DNA from: Ligilactobacillus araffinosus DSM 20653
Lineage (GTDB): Bacteria > Bacillota > Bacilli > Lactobacillales > Lactobacillaceae
Length of the DNA: 41,329 nt
Assembly: GCF_001435375.1 (NCBI RefSeq)
Contig: NZ_AYYZ01000011.1
Location: 1-41,329 of the forward strand
Direction of reading: 5' to 3'
A program made the position numbers and the translations under genes. The notes below the pieces were generated by a model, which saw only the letters and a program-made list of their open reading frames with translations, was not told the origin of the DNA and did not search any database. Each line of letters begins with the position of its first letter. Positions within the stretch are counted from its first letter, which is position 1. Below are positions 27,428-36,393 of this stretch, one piece after another.

Positions 27428-27895
27428 ATGATTGCAAGTGCAGCTAAAACGCTAATTGATAATCAACGGGAACATTTTCTGATTCCGGCGGATAAGGTCG
27501 CAAATGTTTTTGAAAGTAATCCATTAAACCATGCTTTTTTAGTTTTAACCAAAGTACGATATTCTAAGATTCCAGTTTTAGACAACGAACAGCATTTTAA
27601 GGGGTTGATCTCATTAGCGATGATTACCGATTCAATGTTGGGATTAAATGGAATCGATCCAACCGGATTAAGTGAACAAACGGTTGCGGATGTTATGCAA
27701 CGCGATGTCCCGACAGTTACGAATACAGAAAGTGTTGAAGAGCTGTTGCATCTGCTTGTGGATCAGTCATTTTTGGTTGTTACTGACCAGCAAAATATTT
27801 TTCAGGGAATTATTACCCGGCGGGAGATCATGAAGGCGGTCAACTATATGGTTCATGAGCTGGATCATCAGTATCAGATTGAAAAACGCGAATAA
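27428..27895 (+). CDS. cbpB: CBS-domain protein of the DarB/CbpB (YkuL) type
   Basis: A 155-residue protein made of two CBS domains (about 15-75 and 80-145). FLIPADKVANVFESNPLNHAFLVLTK and IPVLDNEQHFKGLI closely follow Bacillus subtilis DarB, as does the second-domain ending GIITRREIMKAVN (quoted in part). DarB and Listeria CbpB bind cyclic di-AMP and, when free of it, stimulate Rel and pyruvate carboxylase; a similar sensor role is inferred here. The ATG at 27428 follows GGGAG; the longer TTG frame from 27383 runs through the ribosome site. Confidence 0.87.
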   Translation: MIASAAKTLIDNQREHFLIPADKVANVFESNPLNHAFLVLTKVRYSKIPVLDNEQHFKGLISLAMITDSMLGLNGIDPTGLSEQTVADVMQRDVPTVTNTESVEELLHLLVDQSFLVVTDQQNIFQGIITRREIMKAVNYMVHELDHQYQIEKRE

Positions 27896-27938
27896 AAAAT
27901 AATGAGGATGCTATTAGTGCATCCTCATTATTTTTTAT
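27896..27938. terminator. Bidirectional terminator between the CBS gene and the MscS gene
   Basis: AATAATGAGGATGC, seven-base loop, and a perfect complement, flanked by A residues on one side and T residues on the other, so it can end transcription from both converging genes. Confidence 0.95.
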
Positions 27939-28864
27939 TCTTTTTGATCTGTTGAAAATTCAATGGGACTTGTCGGGACTTTAATTCCGGCTTTTGTGAG
28001 GGCTTCAAGGTAAGCATGTAAAAATTCACGTTGAATAATTGCTTGGGCGCCGTTTTTCGCAATAATGACAACGCGATAAACTAATTCGCCTTTACCAACA
28101 TCAACCGGTCCTTGAATATTCGGTCCGCTGACAATGTTCTGATTATCATCAGGATCAAGTTTTTGATTGACCTGTTCGATAATCGTTGTCATTTTCTGAA
28201 TATCAGTTTGCGGTTGAATACGAATGTTGATAACGGCTCGCATTGGATTGCGGGACATATTCGCAACCGTTGTGATTTCGCGGTTAGGAATGAAATGAAG
28301 GGTTCCGTCGCTGCTGATCAGTTGCGTTGTTCGCAGTCCGATTGCGTGGACTGTTCCTTCGATTCCGGCAATTTTAACGGAGTCACCGACAACAAACTGT
28401 TGTTCAAGTAAAATGAAAAAACCATTTACAACGTCCGTAACGAATCCTTTGGCTCCAAGCCCAAGGGCAACACTCGCGATTCCGGCACCGGCAATCAATG
28501 TTCCAACGGGAATTCCAAAAAGTGAAAGCAATGCGTAAATTAAGAAGAAAAGCATCGTGTAGTGAAAAATGTTATTTACAAGGGTGTAGATCGTTCGAAT
28601 TCGTCCATCGGCAATGTAACTGCCTTTCTTTTCTTTTTTTGTGGTATGTAAGATCAATTTTCGAATTAATTTTTTTCCAAGCGAATTGATCACCACGAAT
28701 GTAAAACAAATCAGGACCAAGATAAGCGTCTTTGAAATTACAAGCGAAATGATTTTGTCCCAGTTGATTTTTTCGATGAACCGCATCCAAATACCGGGTT
28801 CTTTTGCGATCTTTGAATTTTTTACAGCGTTTACAGCAATTGCAGTCAGAATAAAGTGGTTCAC
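27935..28864 (-). CDS. MscS-family small-conductance mechanosensitive channel
   Basis: A 309-residue membrane protein that would open under hypo-osmotic shock. It has helices near residues 40-60, 90-120 and 125-160, with the pore-lining segment GAGIASVALGLGAKGFVTDVVNGFF, then the conserved beta domain FVVGDSVKIAGIEGTVHAIGLRTTQ in two pieces with IPNREITTVANMSRNP. All are standard for the YggB/MscS family; Bacillus YkuT is the likely counterpart, and ykuL/ykuT adjacency is also found in Bacillus, which supports the neighbouring CbpB call. It starts with GTG, seven bases after GGAGG. Confidence 0.93.
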   Translation of the reverse strand: MNHFILTAIAVNAVKNSKIAKEPGIWMRFIEKINWDKIISLVISKTLILVLICFTFVVINSLGKKLIRKLILHTTKKEKKGSYIADGRIRTIYTLVNNIFHYTMLFFLIYALLSLFGIPVGTLIAGAGIASVALGLGAKGFVTDVVNGFFILLEQQFVVGDSVKIAGIEGTVHAIGLRTTQLISSDGTLHFIPNREITTVANMSRNPMRAVINIRIQPQTDIQKMTTIIEQVNQKLDPDDNQNIVSGPNIQGPVDVGKGELVYRVVIIAKNGAQAIIQREFLHAYLEALTKAGIKVPTSPIEFSTDQKE

Positions 28865-29033
28865 GCAATTTCCTCCTTCAAAAATTAAATAACTGTTTGT
28901 ATTATATCAAAGAACCATCCGCTTTTTGGATAAATTTGGTATAATGACATTATTAGGCAATTTAATAATAATTGCGGTTTAGCACATTAAATGCTATTCT
29001 AAAATCGTAGTTATTAAGACAGGAGGGATAGGC

Positions 29034-29462
29034 GTGACAATGACATTTGGACAATTAGCTGGAATAATTGCCGCAATTGCATTCCTTGTCTTAGTTGTGT
29101 TTATGTGTCGGGTATTATCACGACTTGTAAAGACGGTTTCACAACTTACAGAATCAATGAGTTCACTGACAAAAGATGCTGATAACATTTCAGATCAAAT
29201 TGAACAATTATTAGATAAGACCAATACGTTAATGGCAGATATTAATGAAAAATCACAAAAGGTAGAGCCGTTATTTGATACGATTGTTGATTTAAGTGAA
29301 AGTGTTTCTGATTTAAATGAAGCAAGTCGCGGAATGGCAAGCAAAATTGCTGCAACTGCTAAGGATACTTCGAAAATAAAGCAGGCTTCAACAATATTCA
29401 GTGTTGGCAAGCATGCATTCAACGCAATTAACAAAGCCAAGTCAAAGAAAAGTAAAAAATAG
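29034..29462 (+). CDS. DUF948 domain-containing protein (YtxG-like)
   Basis: A 142-residue protein with one N-terminal membrane helix (about 6-30) followed by a long amphipathic coiled coil (TVSQLTESMSSLTKDADNIS and similar heptads) and a Lys-rich end. This is the DUF948/YtxG layout. GTG start after GGAGGG. It sits with a YtxH-like gene next to pepQ-ccpA, the arrangement known from other lactobacilli and similar to ytxGH near ccpA in Bacillus. Function is unknown; a general-stress or envelope role has been suggested for the family. Confidence 0.87.
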   Translation: MTMTFGQLAGIIAAIAFLVLVVFMCRVLSRLVKTVSQLTESMSSLTKDADNISDQIEQLLDKTNTLMADINEKSQKVEPLFDTIVDLSESVSDLNEASRGMASKIAATAKDTSKIKQASTIFSVGKHAFNAINKAKSKKSKK

Positions 29463-29506
29463 TGCGTAATCGTTAGGTTATTGGAAAAAGAATGGAGGAG
29501 CTTATA

Positions 29507-29995
29507 ATGAAAAAGAGCTTTTTATTAGGTTTAGGTGCCGCAGCCGCTTCAGCTTTTGTGATTTCTAAAAAGTTGACTGAATCACAAAAAGATCGGATTG
29601 CAATGAAAATCGATGAAACATTGCTTAATTTACGCGATACAGCTGTAAAGTATGATAAGTATGCTCATGACTATCTTGATGAAAACCGGGATACGATCAA
29701 TAATTTTAAGCAAAGTATTTCAGACCGGTTTAATCATTTGAAAGATGAATCGGTTGTTTCAGATGCGTTTTCTTCATTGAAACAGGCAACATCAGATTTA
29801 AAGACTTACATTCAAGACAGTAAAGATGACATCGACCAACCATTTGAAGATCATGATGATGTAATGCAAGATGATATTTTCATTGATGATCCGAACTTCG
29901 GTGAAGAAGACGAATTAAAGACGGTTACATTTTTCCCAGAAGGATGGAAAGAACCTGAAAAGAGTTTAGATGACAATAACGAACCTCAATTATAA
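29507..29995 (+). CDS. YtxH domain-containing protein
   Basis: A 162-residue protein. The first 25 residues (KKSFLLGLGAAAASAFVISKKL) form a short membrane segment of Gly/Ala-rich YtxH type; the rest is helical and increasingly acidic, ending in an Asp/Glu-rich tail (EDHDDVMQDDIFIDD). ATG at 29507 is chosen because GGAGG lies eight bases upstream; a start at 29492 would lie before it. It follows the YtxG-like gene after 44 bases and is probably in the same operon. Function unknown. Confidence 0.83.
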   Translation: MKKSFLLGLGAAAASAFVISKKLTESQKDRIAMKIDETLLNLRDTAVKYDKYAHDYLDENRDTINNFKQSISDRFNHLKDESVVSDAFSSLKQATSDLKTYIQDSKDDIDQPFEDHDDVMQDDIFIDDPNFGEEDELKTVTFFPEGWKEPEKSLDDNNEPQL

Positions 29996-30008
29996 AATGA
30001 GGATAAAT

Positions 30009-30040
30009 AAAAAAGCTGGATTTTAAATCCAGCTTTTTTA
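30009..30040. terminator. Bidirectional terminator between the ytxH-like gene and pepQ
   Basis: A perfect palindromic hairpin (AAAAAGCTGGATTT, TA-rich centre, and complement) between two convergent genes. Confidence 0.93.
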
Positions 30041-30045
30041 TTATT

Positions 30046-31149
30046 TTAATTTAACGGAATAACTTTTAATTCTTTTGAAGTATGGGTGAATGGTTCGCAG
30101 CCGTTTTCGGTAATGTGAACACAATCTTCAATTCGAACGCCTGCAAATCCTGGAATATAAATTCCGGGTTCAATTGAGAAACACATTCCGGGTTGTAATT
30201 CCATCTTATTTCCTTCCATGATTGATGGAAATTCATGGTCGCTTTGACCAAGGCCGTGACCCAACCGATGAATGAAGTATTCACCGTATCCAGCATCGGT
30301 AATTACCTTCCGGGCGACGTGATCAAGTTCTTCAGCGGTCACCCCAGGTTTAGCAGCAGCTTGCGCTTTTAATTGAGCTTCAAGGCAGACTTTGTAAATT
30401 TCTTGTTGCTGATCGTCGATTTTTCCAAATGCAACTGTCCGGGAAGCATCTGAAGCAAAACTTTTATACATTACACCTAAGTCAAACAAGCAAAGTTTAT
30501 TTGGTTGAAGCTTCATTTGTTTTGGAGCACCATGAGGGTCAGCTGCATTAGCTCCGCTTTGAACAATGGTATCAAAACTCATTTGCATGATACCTTTTTT
30601 CATTAATGCATATTCGATTTCGGCAACAATGTCTTGTTCAGTCCGTCCTATTTGTAACGCGTTAAATCCGACTTCAAATGCAAAATCAGCCCATTTACCG
30701 GCTTGGTTCAATTTTTCAATTTCTTCAGGAGTTTTAAAGAGTTTTTCATGTTGGATAAGGGGAGTTAAGTCACCTTCGAATTGAGCATTCGGATACTGTT
30801 TTTGAATTTCTTCAAAGCGTTCAACGGTCAGGTTTTCCTTTTCAATGGCCCATTTTTGCGGCTCAGGATTGATCTTGTCAATATGACTCTTGATCAATGC
30901 ATATGGATCTTCGTGATCAAGGTATCCATATACCGGATATTTCCATCCAGTTTCCTTAATAGAACCGACTTCAAGCGCAGGAGCAAAAATAAATGGTTCG
31001 TGATCGGGAAAAATAAAGAGGGCGAGGGTCCGTTCAATCGGATCACTTTCAAAACCTGTAAAGTAGGCAATTGTTTTATAGTTGCTGATATATGCAATAT
31101 CGTAATTATTTTGAGCAAGCCATTGTTGAACAGTATCAATATGTGACAT
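30046..31149 (-). CDS. pepQ: Xaa-Pro dipeptidase
   Basis: Metallopeptidase that splits dipeptides with C-terminal proline, the last step in using Pro-rich peptides. The 367-residue protein has the creatinase-like N-terminal domain and a pita-bread domain (from about 140). Metal ligands are D in LFDLGVMYKSFASDASRTV (two Asp), H in HRLGHGLGQSDHEFPS, E in SIEPGIYIPG and E in GVRIEDCV. It is divergent from ccpA, the classic lactobacillal pepQ-ccpA pair, and shares the cre-like site with it. Confidence 0.95.
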   Translation of the reverse strand: MSHIDTVQQWLAQNNYDIAYISNYKTIAYFTGFESDPIERTLALFIFPDHEPFIFAPALEVGSIKETGWKYPVYGYLDHEDPYALIKSHIDKINPEPQKWAIEKENLTVERFEEIQKQYPNAQFEGDLTPLIQHEKLFKTPEEIEKLNQAGKWADFAFEVGFNALQIGRTEQDIVAEIEYALMKKGIMQMSFDTIVQSGANAADPHGAPKQMKLQPNKLCLFDLGVMYKSFASDASRTVAFGKIDDQQQEIYKVCLEAQLKAQAAAKPGVTAEELDHVARKVITDAGYGEYFIHRLGHGLGQSDHEFPSIMEGNKMELQPGMCFSIEPGIYIPGFAGVRIEDCVHITENGCEPFTHTSKELKVIPLN

Positions 31150-31180
31150 TTAACTCATCCTTTCATCTTAAATTAGTTTA

Positions 31181-31189
31181 AGTATACCA
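31181..31189 (-). promoter_or_regulatory. Extended -10 promoter element of pepQ
   Basis: On the minus strand this reads TGGTATACT: the TGn extension plus TATACT, 32 bases before the pepQ ATG. The -35 region is weak. Confidence 0.55.
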
Positions 31190-31336
31190 TAGTTTAAAGC
31201 TAAGATAAGAATCTGATGAGAAAAAAGAAAGATAAATTTTAATCAAAAATATTTTCAGAAAATTAGATGGTTATTGATGAAAATTCTAGACGAAAAATGA
31301 ATTCCTAGAGGGAAATCAAACACGGTTTAACATTAA

Positions 31337-31351
31337 ATGAAACGTTTGCAT
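31337..31351. promoter_or_regulatory. cre-like operator between pepQ and ccpA
   Basis: ATGAAACGTTTGCAT has a CG-centred dyad core AAACGTTT with flanking ATG and CAT. It matches the cre pattern WTGNAANCGNWWNCAW except that one base is missing left of the central CG. A cre in this intergenic region, used for CcpA autoregulation and pepQ control, is established for lactobacilli. The rest of the 280-base gap is AT-rich, with no other clear element. Confidence 0.6.
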
Positions 31352-31429
31352 TTTTTATGAAAGCTTGATAGATTTATATATGGATTATTGAAAATAAAAA
31401 TATACAATACTAAATGAAAGGACCAAGTT

Positions 31430-32434
31430 ATGGAAAAACAATCAATTACAATTTATGATGTTGCAAAAAAAGCCGGGGTTTCAATGGCTACCGTTTCACG
31501 GGTCGTAAACGGAAATCCAAATGTTAAACCCGGAACTCGGAAAAAAGTCATGGAAGTCATTGACGAACTTGACTACCGTCCAAATGCAGTTGCTCGAGGA
31601 TTGGCAAGTAAGAAGACAACGACGGTTGGCGTTATTATCCCAGATGTAACTAATGTTTACTTTTCATCATTGGCACGCGGAATCGATGACGTTGCAACAA
31701 TGTACAAATACAATATTATTCTTGCAAATTCAGATGGAAATGAAGAAAAAGAAATTCAAGTATTCAACACATTGCTTGCAAAACAAGTTGATGGGATCAT
31801 TTACATGGGAACCCATTTGACCGAAAAACTTCGTGAACAAATCAAACGCTCGAAGACGCCGGTTGTTCTTGCTGGATCAATCGACCATAAAAACGAAATT
31901 GTAAGTGTGCACGTTGACTATGTGAAGGCCGTAAAAGAAGCCGTAAATAACATGCTTGCGCATGGTGACAAGCGGGTTGCATTTGTGTCAGGTCCATTAA
32001 ATTATCCAATCAACGGTGAATATCGGTTAAAGGGATATAAAGAGGCCCTTGATGAAAACGGAATCGAATTTGATCAGGACCTTGTTTTTGAAACAAATGA
32101 TAGTTATCGGGCTGGTGAAACATTGTGGCCAGCATTGTCAGCTGCCCACGCAGATGCTGCATTTGTTGCTGATGATGAATTGGCAACGGGTGTCTTGAAC
32201 GGTGCAGTTGATGCCGGTGCTCAAATTCCAGCTGAATTTGAAGTTATTACCGGAAATGATTCTAAATTGACTCAAATTGTTCGGCCAAAATTATCATCGA
32301 TCACCCAACCGCTTTATGATATTGGTGCGGTTGCAATGCGGTGCTTAACAAAGATGATGAATAAGGAAGACGAGGATTTAGATAAGACAGTTGAACTTCA
32401 ATACGGATTCATTAAACGCGGTTCAACTCGCTAA
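31430..32434 (+). CDS. ccpA: Catabolite control protein A
   Basis: LacI-family master regulator of carbon catabolite control; binds cre sites with HPr-Ser-P, made by the HprK encoded at 10.8 kb. The 334-residue protein starts ITIYDVAKKAGVSMATVSRVVNGN (helix-turn-helix 6-25 in two pieces) with the hinge helix YRPNAVARGLASK, then VGVIIPDVTNVYFSSLARGI and the periplasmic-binding-protein-like core ending ELQYGFIKRGSTR. AAAGGA precedes the ATG. The position opposite pepQ makes CcpA the firm choice over other LacI members. Confidence 0.96.
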   Translation: MEKQSITIYDVAKKAGVSMATVSRVVNGNPNVKPGTRKKVMEVIDELDYRPNAVARGLASKKTTTVGVIIPDVTNVYFSSLARGIDDVATMYKYNIILANSDGNEEKEIQVFNTLLAKQVDGIIYMGTHLTEKLREQIKRSKTPVVLAGSIDHKNEIVSVHVDYVKAVKEAVNNMLAHGDKRVAFVSGPLNYPINGEYRLKGYKEALDENGIEFDQDLVFETNDSYRAGETLWPALSAAHADAAFVADDELATGVLNGAVDAGAQIPAEFEVITGNDSKLTQIVRPKLSSITQPLYDIGAVAMRCLTKMMNKEDEDLDKTVELQYGFIKRGSTR

Positions 32435-32440
32435 TTGATA

Positions 32441-32469
32441 TTGATAAGTAACAACTTTTTTGTTATCAT
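32441..32469 (+). promoter_or_regulatory. Promoter upstream of the YebC-family gene
   Basis: TTGATA (32441-32446) and TATCAT (32464-32469) are 17 bases apart, just after the ccpA stop. No clear terminator separates ccpA from this gene, so some read-through is possible. Confidence 0.45.
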
Positions 32470-32519
32470 CTAAGATGACTGTAATTGTCAAATTCTAAAA
32501 CTGGAAAGAGGTATTCGAA

Positions 32520-33251
32520 ATGTCAGGACATTCAAAATGGCATAATATCCAAGGACGGAAAAACGCCCAGGATGCAAAGCGTGGAAAAATTTTCCAAAAA
32601 ATCTCACGAGAAATTTACATGGCTGCTAAGGCAGGTGGTCCTGATCCAGACGGAAACCCACAATTACGGCTAGTTATGGATAAAGCTCGTTCTGCTAACA
32701 TGCCAAAGGACAATATCAAGCGTGCGATTGATAAGGCAACGGGTGCTGGCGGTGCAGACTACGAAGAAATCACATATGAAGGTTATGGCCCAGCAGGGGT
32801 TGCTGTTTTGGTACATGCCTTGACTGATAACCGGAATCGGACAGCTTCAGCAGTTCGTGGTGACTTTAACCGTAATGGCGGTAATTTAGGTGAATCCGGT
32901 TCAGTCAGCTTTATGTTTAATCGGAAAGGCTACATTGCAATCTCACGTGAAGATTTAGATATTGACGAAGATACAATGGAATTAGCAGCAATCGAAGCTG
33001 GTGCTGATGATGTTCAAACTTCTGATGAAGTTTTTGAAATCTATACTGATCCAAAAGACTTTGACAGTGTTCGGGATGCACTTCAAAAAGATTATGCTTT
33101 AGATACCGCTGAATTAACAATGGTACCAACAACTACAACGGAAGTTCCAGCTAACAAGGTTGAACAACTTCAACGGTTGATTGACAAGCTTGAAGATGAA
33201 GATGATGTTTCAGAAGTCTTCACGACAGCTGAATTTCCTGAAGAAGATTAA
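32520..33251 (+). CDS. YebC/PmpR-family protein
   Basis: A 243-residue protein of the universally conserved YebC family, beginning [20 protein letters not shown], with the typical [19 protein letters not shown] segment (quoted in part) and acidic C-terminal part. Members have been described as transcription regulators, and more recently as ribosome-associated factors that ease translation of proline runs; firmicutes may carry two paralogues (YebC and YeeI types), and I cannot tell with certainty which role applies. AAAGAGG is the ribosome site. It has its own terminator. Confidence 0.94.
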   Translation: MSGHSKWHNIQGRKNAQDAKRGKIFQKISREIYMAAKAGGPDPDGNPQLRLVMDKARSANMPKDNIKRAIDKATGAGGADYEEITYEGYGPAGVAVLVHALTDNRNRTASAVRGDFNRNGGNLGESGSVSFMFNRKGYIAISREDLDIDEDTMELAAIEAGADDVQTSDEVFEIYTDPKDFDSVRDALQKDYALDTAELTMVPTTTTEVPANKVEQLQRLIDKLEDEDDVSEVFTTAEFPEED

Positions 33252-33262
33252 TATGAGAATGA

Positions 33263-33289
33263 AAAGTCGGAATTGGTCCGGCTTTTTCT
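33263..33289 (+). terminator. Rho-independent terminator of the YebC-family gene
   Basis: AAAAGTCGGA, loop ATTGG, TCCGGCTTTTT, with one wobble pair. Confidence 0.85.
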
Positions 33290-33353
33290 TATTAAAGGAT
33301 AGTTTATTTTTAACTGATAACTTAGAATTAAATGGAAAAGCGAGGAAATAACT

Positions 33354-34277
33354 TTGAACAAAGTTACTGTTTTAGGAAGTTTAAACGTTGATACGATTCT
33401 TCAAATCCCCCGGTTGCCGCAACCCGGTGAAACCTTAGCAATGACTGATCAGCGCAGTGCTGGTGGTGGTAAAGGGGCCAATCAAGCCATTTCGGCAGCC
33501 CGGTCAGGGGCAGCAACTTCATTTATCGGTAAAATCGGTGATGATGAAAACGGTCGGATGATGCTCAGTTTCTTAAAGGATGCTGGGATTAATACTGAAC
33601 AGGTCACGGTTTCAAGCAAGGGAACTGGTCAAGCATTTATCATGCTTCAAGAGAGTGGCGAAAACAGTATCATTATTTATGGTGGGGCTAATCAAGAAAT
33701 TAAAGACGCGGATATTGAAAACGCTCGCGAAATGATTCAGTCATCTGATTTTATCGTTACTCAATTTGAAACTCCATTTGATCAAGCAACGCATGCTTTC
33801 AAAATTGCGAAGGAAGCAGGGGTTGTAACGGTCTTAAATCCAGCGCCTGCACATAAGAATGTTGATCCTGAATTATTACAAAACGTTGATTTGATCACTC
33901 CTAATGAAACGGAAGCAGAAATTTTAACGGAAATTAAAGTTGTTGATCAAATTACGGCCCATGAAGCTGCTACGCGTCTTCAAGAATTAGGTGCAAAGAA
34001 TGTGATCATCACATTAGGCGGTAAAGGAGCATACTTTAAGACTGCAACCGAAGAAAAGTTGGTAAAAGCGTTCAAGGTCCACGCGATTGATACAACTGCA
34101 GCGGGTGATACATTCCTTGGAGCATTGGTTTCACGGTTAAATAAAGACTTTAGTAATCTTGAAGAGTCAATTATTTATGCAAGCAAGGCTTCTTCAATTG
34201 CTGTTCAAAAAGTTGGCGCAATTCCTTCAATTCCAACTGAAGCACAGGTCAAAGCTGCTTTAGAAGCTGAAAAATAA
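33354..34277 (+). CDS. rbsK: Ribokinase
   Basis: Phosphorylates ribose to ribose 5-phosphate for the pentose phosphate or phosphoketolase route. The 307-residue PfkB-family protein shows GSLNVDTILQIPRLPQPGET and the GGKGANQA substrate loop near residue 40 and the C-terminal signature DTTAAGDTFLGAL with the catalytic Asp. It begins with TTG after GAGGAAA. There is no rbsD, rbsR or transporter gene beside it; the GRP transporter 8 kb upstream could be a partner but that is only a guess. The gene is bracketed by terminators. Confidence 0.93.
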   Translation: MNKVTVLGSLNVDTILQIPRLPQPGETLAMTDQRSAGGGKGANQAISAARSGAATSFIGKIGDDENGRMMLSFLKDAGINTEQVTVSSKGTGQAFIMLQESGENSIIIYGGANQEIKDADIENAREMIQSSDFIVTQFETPFDQATHAFKIAKEAGVVTVLNPAPAHKNVDPELLQNVDLITPNETEAEILTEIKVVDQITAHEAATRLQELGAKNVIITLGGKGAYFKTATEEKLVKAFKVHAIDTTAAGDTFLGALVSRLNKDFSNLEESIIYASKASSIAVQKVGAIPSIPTEAQVKAALEAEK

Positions 34278-34304
34278 ACTAAATAAAACTAATTATTAAA
34301 TACC

Positions 34305-34333
34305 GAGGAAGTTTTGAACTTCCTCTTTTTTTT
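34305..34333 (+). terminator. Rho-independent terminator of rbsK
   Basis: GAGGAAGTT, loop TTG, AACTTCCTC, then eight T residues; it insulates the comG operon. Confidence 0.95.
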
Positions 34334-34385
34334 ATAAAAAAAATCTTCTTTTAGCGTATTTATAAGTGAAAGGAGATTAGTACAA

Positions 34386-35369
34386 ATGGAAAGTCAGCAA
34401 ACAGTGATTGAAATTTTAGAGAATGCGATCCAGCGTCATTCAAGCGATATTTACTTCTTACCGCATCGTGATGGATATCTGATCAACTTTAATGTTGATG
34501 GTCTGGATATTCATTATCAAAAATTGAAGCCGACAATCGCATTGGAGTGTATTAATTATCTTAAATTTCAAGCTCATATGAATATTAGTGAGCATCGACG
34601 ACCACAACTTGGAGCCTGGCGGTATTTAACTAAACAAAGAGCAGTTGATTGTCGGTTATCAAGCGTTGGCGATTTTCAAGGACGTGAAAGTCTGGTAATT
34701 CGACTGATTTATACGATTGCACAGTTAACCAATCAACGGTACTTTATTCCTGAGCAATGGCAAATAATTAAGACCGCATGTCGGCGCCGTGGATTAGTTA
34801 TTTTTTCAGGGCCAACGGGTTCAGGAAAAACGACCTCAATGTATAAGTTAGCGGAGCAATTTGGTGATCAGCAGATTTTAAGTATTGAAGATCCGATTGA
34901 AATTTTTCACCCCGACATTTTGCAATTGCAAGTAAACGAAAAGGCCGGAATGACTTATCGGGATTTGATCAAAGTTGCGTTGCGTCACCACCCGAATATT
35001 TTGATCATTGGTGAAATTCGTGATCAAGAAACGGTTAAAATTGCGATTCAAGCCGCATTAAGCGGTCACTTGGTTTTAAGTACGGTTCATGCGGCAAACT
35101 GTTTCGGGGTCGTATCCCGGTTATGCAATCTAGGAACATCATTAACAGACCTTGAACAAACATTGCAATTAGTTAATTATCAGCGACTGATTCCAACAAC
35201 CGGTCATGAAACAAAGGTGCTATTTGACCAGACAGATTTAAAAAATATTCAACTGAAGACGCTTTTAGAGCAACGTGGAATGACTCTGGAATGGGAACAT
35301 AATCTCAAAAAAATTTATCATCGCCAAGAAATTACACATCAAGATTATGAAAGGTATCTTTATGGGTAA
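34386..35369 (+). CDS. comGA: Competence pseudopilus assembly ATPase
   Basis: Cytoplasmic type II/IV secretion ATPase that drives assembly of the competence pilus for DNA uptake. The 327-residue protein has Walker A GPTGSGKTT (K148), the Asp box IEDPIEIFHPD, Walker B ILIIGEIRDQETV and the His box LSTVHAANC. The N-terminal domain is short, as in ComGA rather than PilB. AAAGGAG is the ribosome site. Only about 50 bases separate the start from the rbsK terminator, and no housekeeping promoter is visible there, which would fit control by a competence-specific sigma factor. Confidence 0.95.
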   Translation: MESQQTVIEILENAIQRHSSDIYFLPHRDGYLINFNVDGLDIHYQKLKPTIALECINYLKFQAHMNISEHRRPQLGAWRYLTKQRAVDCRLSSVGDFQGRESLVIRLIYTIAQLTNQRYFIPEQWQIIKTACRRRGLVIFSGPTGSGKTTSMYKLAEQFGDQQILSIEDPIEIFHPDILQLQVNEKAGMTYRDLIKVALRHHPNILIIGEIRDQETVKIAIQAALSGHLVLSTVHAANCFGVVSRLCNLGTSLTDLEQTLQLVNYQRLIPTTGHETKVLFDQTDLKNIQLKTLLEQRGMTLEWEHNLKKIYHRQEITHQDYERYLYG

Positions 35370-36393
35370 AAAAATAGTTAATAGTTCCAAATGGAAATTA
35401 AAAAATCAAGCAGCATTTTTTGAGACACTTGCTGATATGCTTCGAAGCGGTTTTTCATTAAAACAATGTCTGGTTAATCTTGCAATTTTGTATCCAGCAC
35501 AGAAAAATGATTTTAACGAAGCATTAACGCAGCTTGAAAGTGGAAAAACATTTAGTGAAAGTATTCATCAGTTTTTAAATTCAAAAATTTATTACCAGTT
35601 AATGCTTGCGGAAAGTCATGGTCAATTAGAGTTGAGCGTTTTGCAGTTGGGAAAATATATGCGACAACGGGTTGAACAACGTGAAAAAATTCGAGCGGCA
35701 TTATTTTATCCATGCATTTTATTTGGCTTGTTAGTAATGATGATCACGGTTTTACTAACGTGGCTACGTCCAACAATTATGATGTTGAATGAACAAGGTA
35801 AGCAAAGTTCTGAAATTACTCAATGGGTAATTTACGGCGTTAAAATTGCAGGAATCGGACTGATGGTAATTATAATCCTATATTTCTTATACGGAGTTTA
35901 TTGGCTAAAGAAACAGCCCACAATTGCCCGTCACCAATGGTTAAGTCGATTACCATTGATTGGAAATATTTATTGCTGTTATGCGCATTACTATTTGTCT
36001 TTTAATTTGGCACTGCTTTTAAAAAGCGGTCTTGGTTTTCATGAAATTTGTAATTTTTTGTTACGATTTGAGCCGCAAACATTGCTTTATCAACTAGGTG
36101 AAAGTTTAAATCAGCATTTGCTTTCGGGAAAAGAAATTAAAATGTTTATTAAGCGTTATGCATTTATCCCATCAGAATTAAATATCTTTTTAAATAAAGG
36201 ACAAACGAATGCAGAATTGAGCGAGGATTTGCTAATTTATGCCAATACAATGTATCAAAGGTTATTAAAGAAGGTTGATCGTTTAATTAATTTGATTCAG
36301 CCGATCGCATTTTTAATAATTGCAATCATCATTGTCGGAATTTATCTTTCAATTTTGATTCCAATTTATTCAAATTTAGGAGGAATGTCATAA
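35362..36393 (+). CDS. comGB: Competence pseudopilus inner-membrane platform protein
   Basis: A 343-residue GspF/PilC-type protein with three membrane helices (about 110-140, 160-185 and 310-340) and two repeated cytoplasmic domains (LADMLRSGFSLKQCLVNL and ALLLKSGLGFHEICNFLL). It anchors the pilus machine and couples ComGA to pilin addition. ATG at 35362 is preferred, since GAAAGG lies seven bases upstream inside the comGA end; the genes overlap by eight bases. Start at 35347 would lie before this site. Confidence 0.93.
   Translation: MGKKIVNSSKWKLKNQAAFFETLADMLRSGFSLKQCLVNLAILYPAQKNDFNEALTQLESGKTFSESIHQFLNSKIYYQLMLAESHGQLELSVLQLGKYMRQRVEQREKIRAALFYPCILFGLLVMMITVLLTWLRPTIMMLNEQGKQSSEITQWVIYGVKIAGIGLMVIIILYFLYGVYWLKKQPTIARHQWLSRLPLIGNIYCCYAHYYLSFNLALLLKSGLGFHEICNFLLRFEPQTLLYQLGESLNQHLLSGKEIKMFIKRYAFIPSELNIFLNKGQTNAELSEDLLIYANTMYQRLLKKVDRLINLIQPIAFLIIAIIIVGIYLSILIPIYSNLGGMS

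Noticed and set aside
30781-31146. A 121-codon plus-strand open frame inside pepQ
   Set aside because: It is a shadow of pepQ with no family features.
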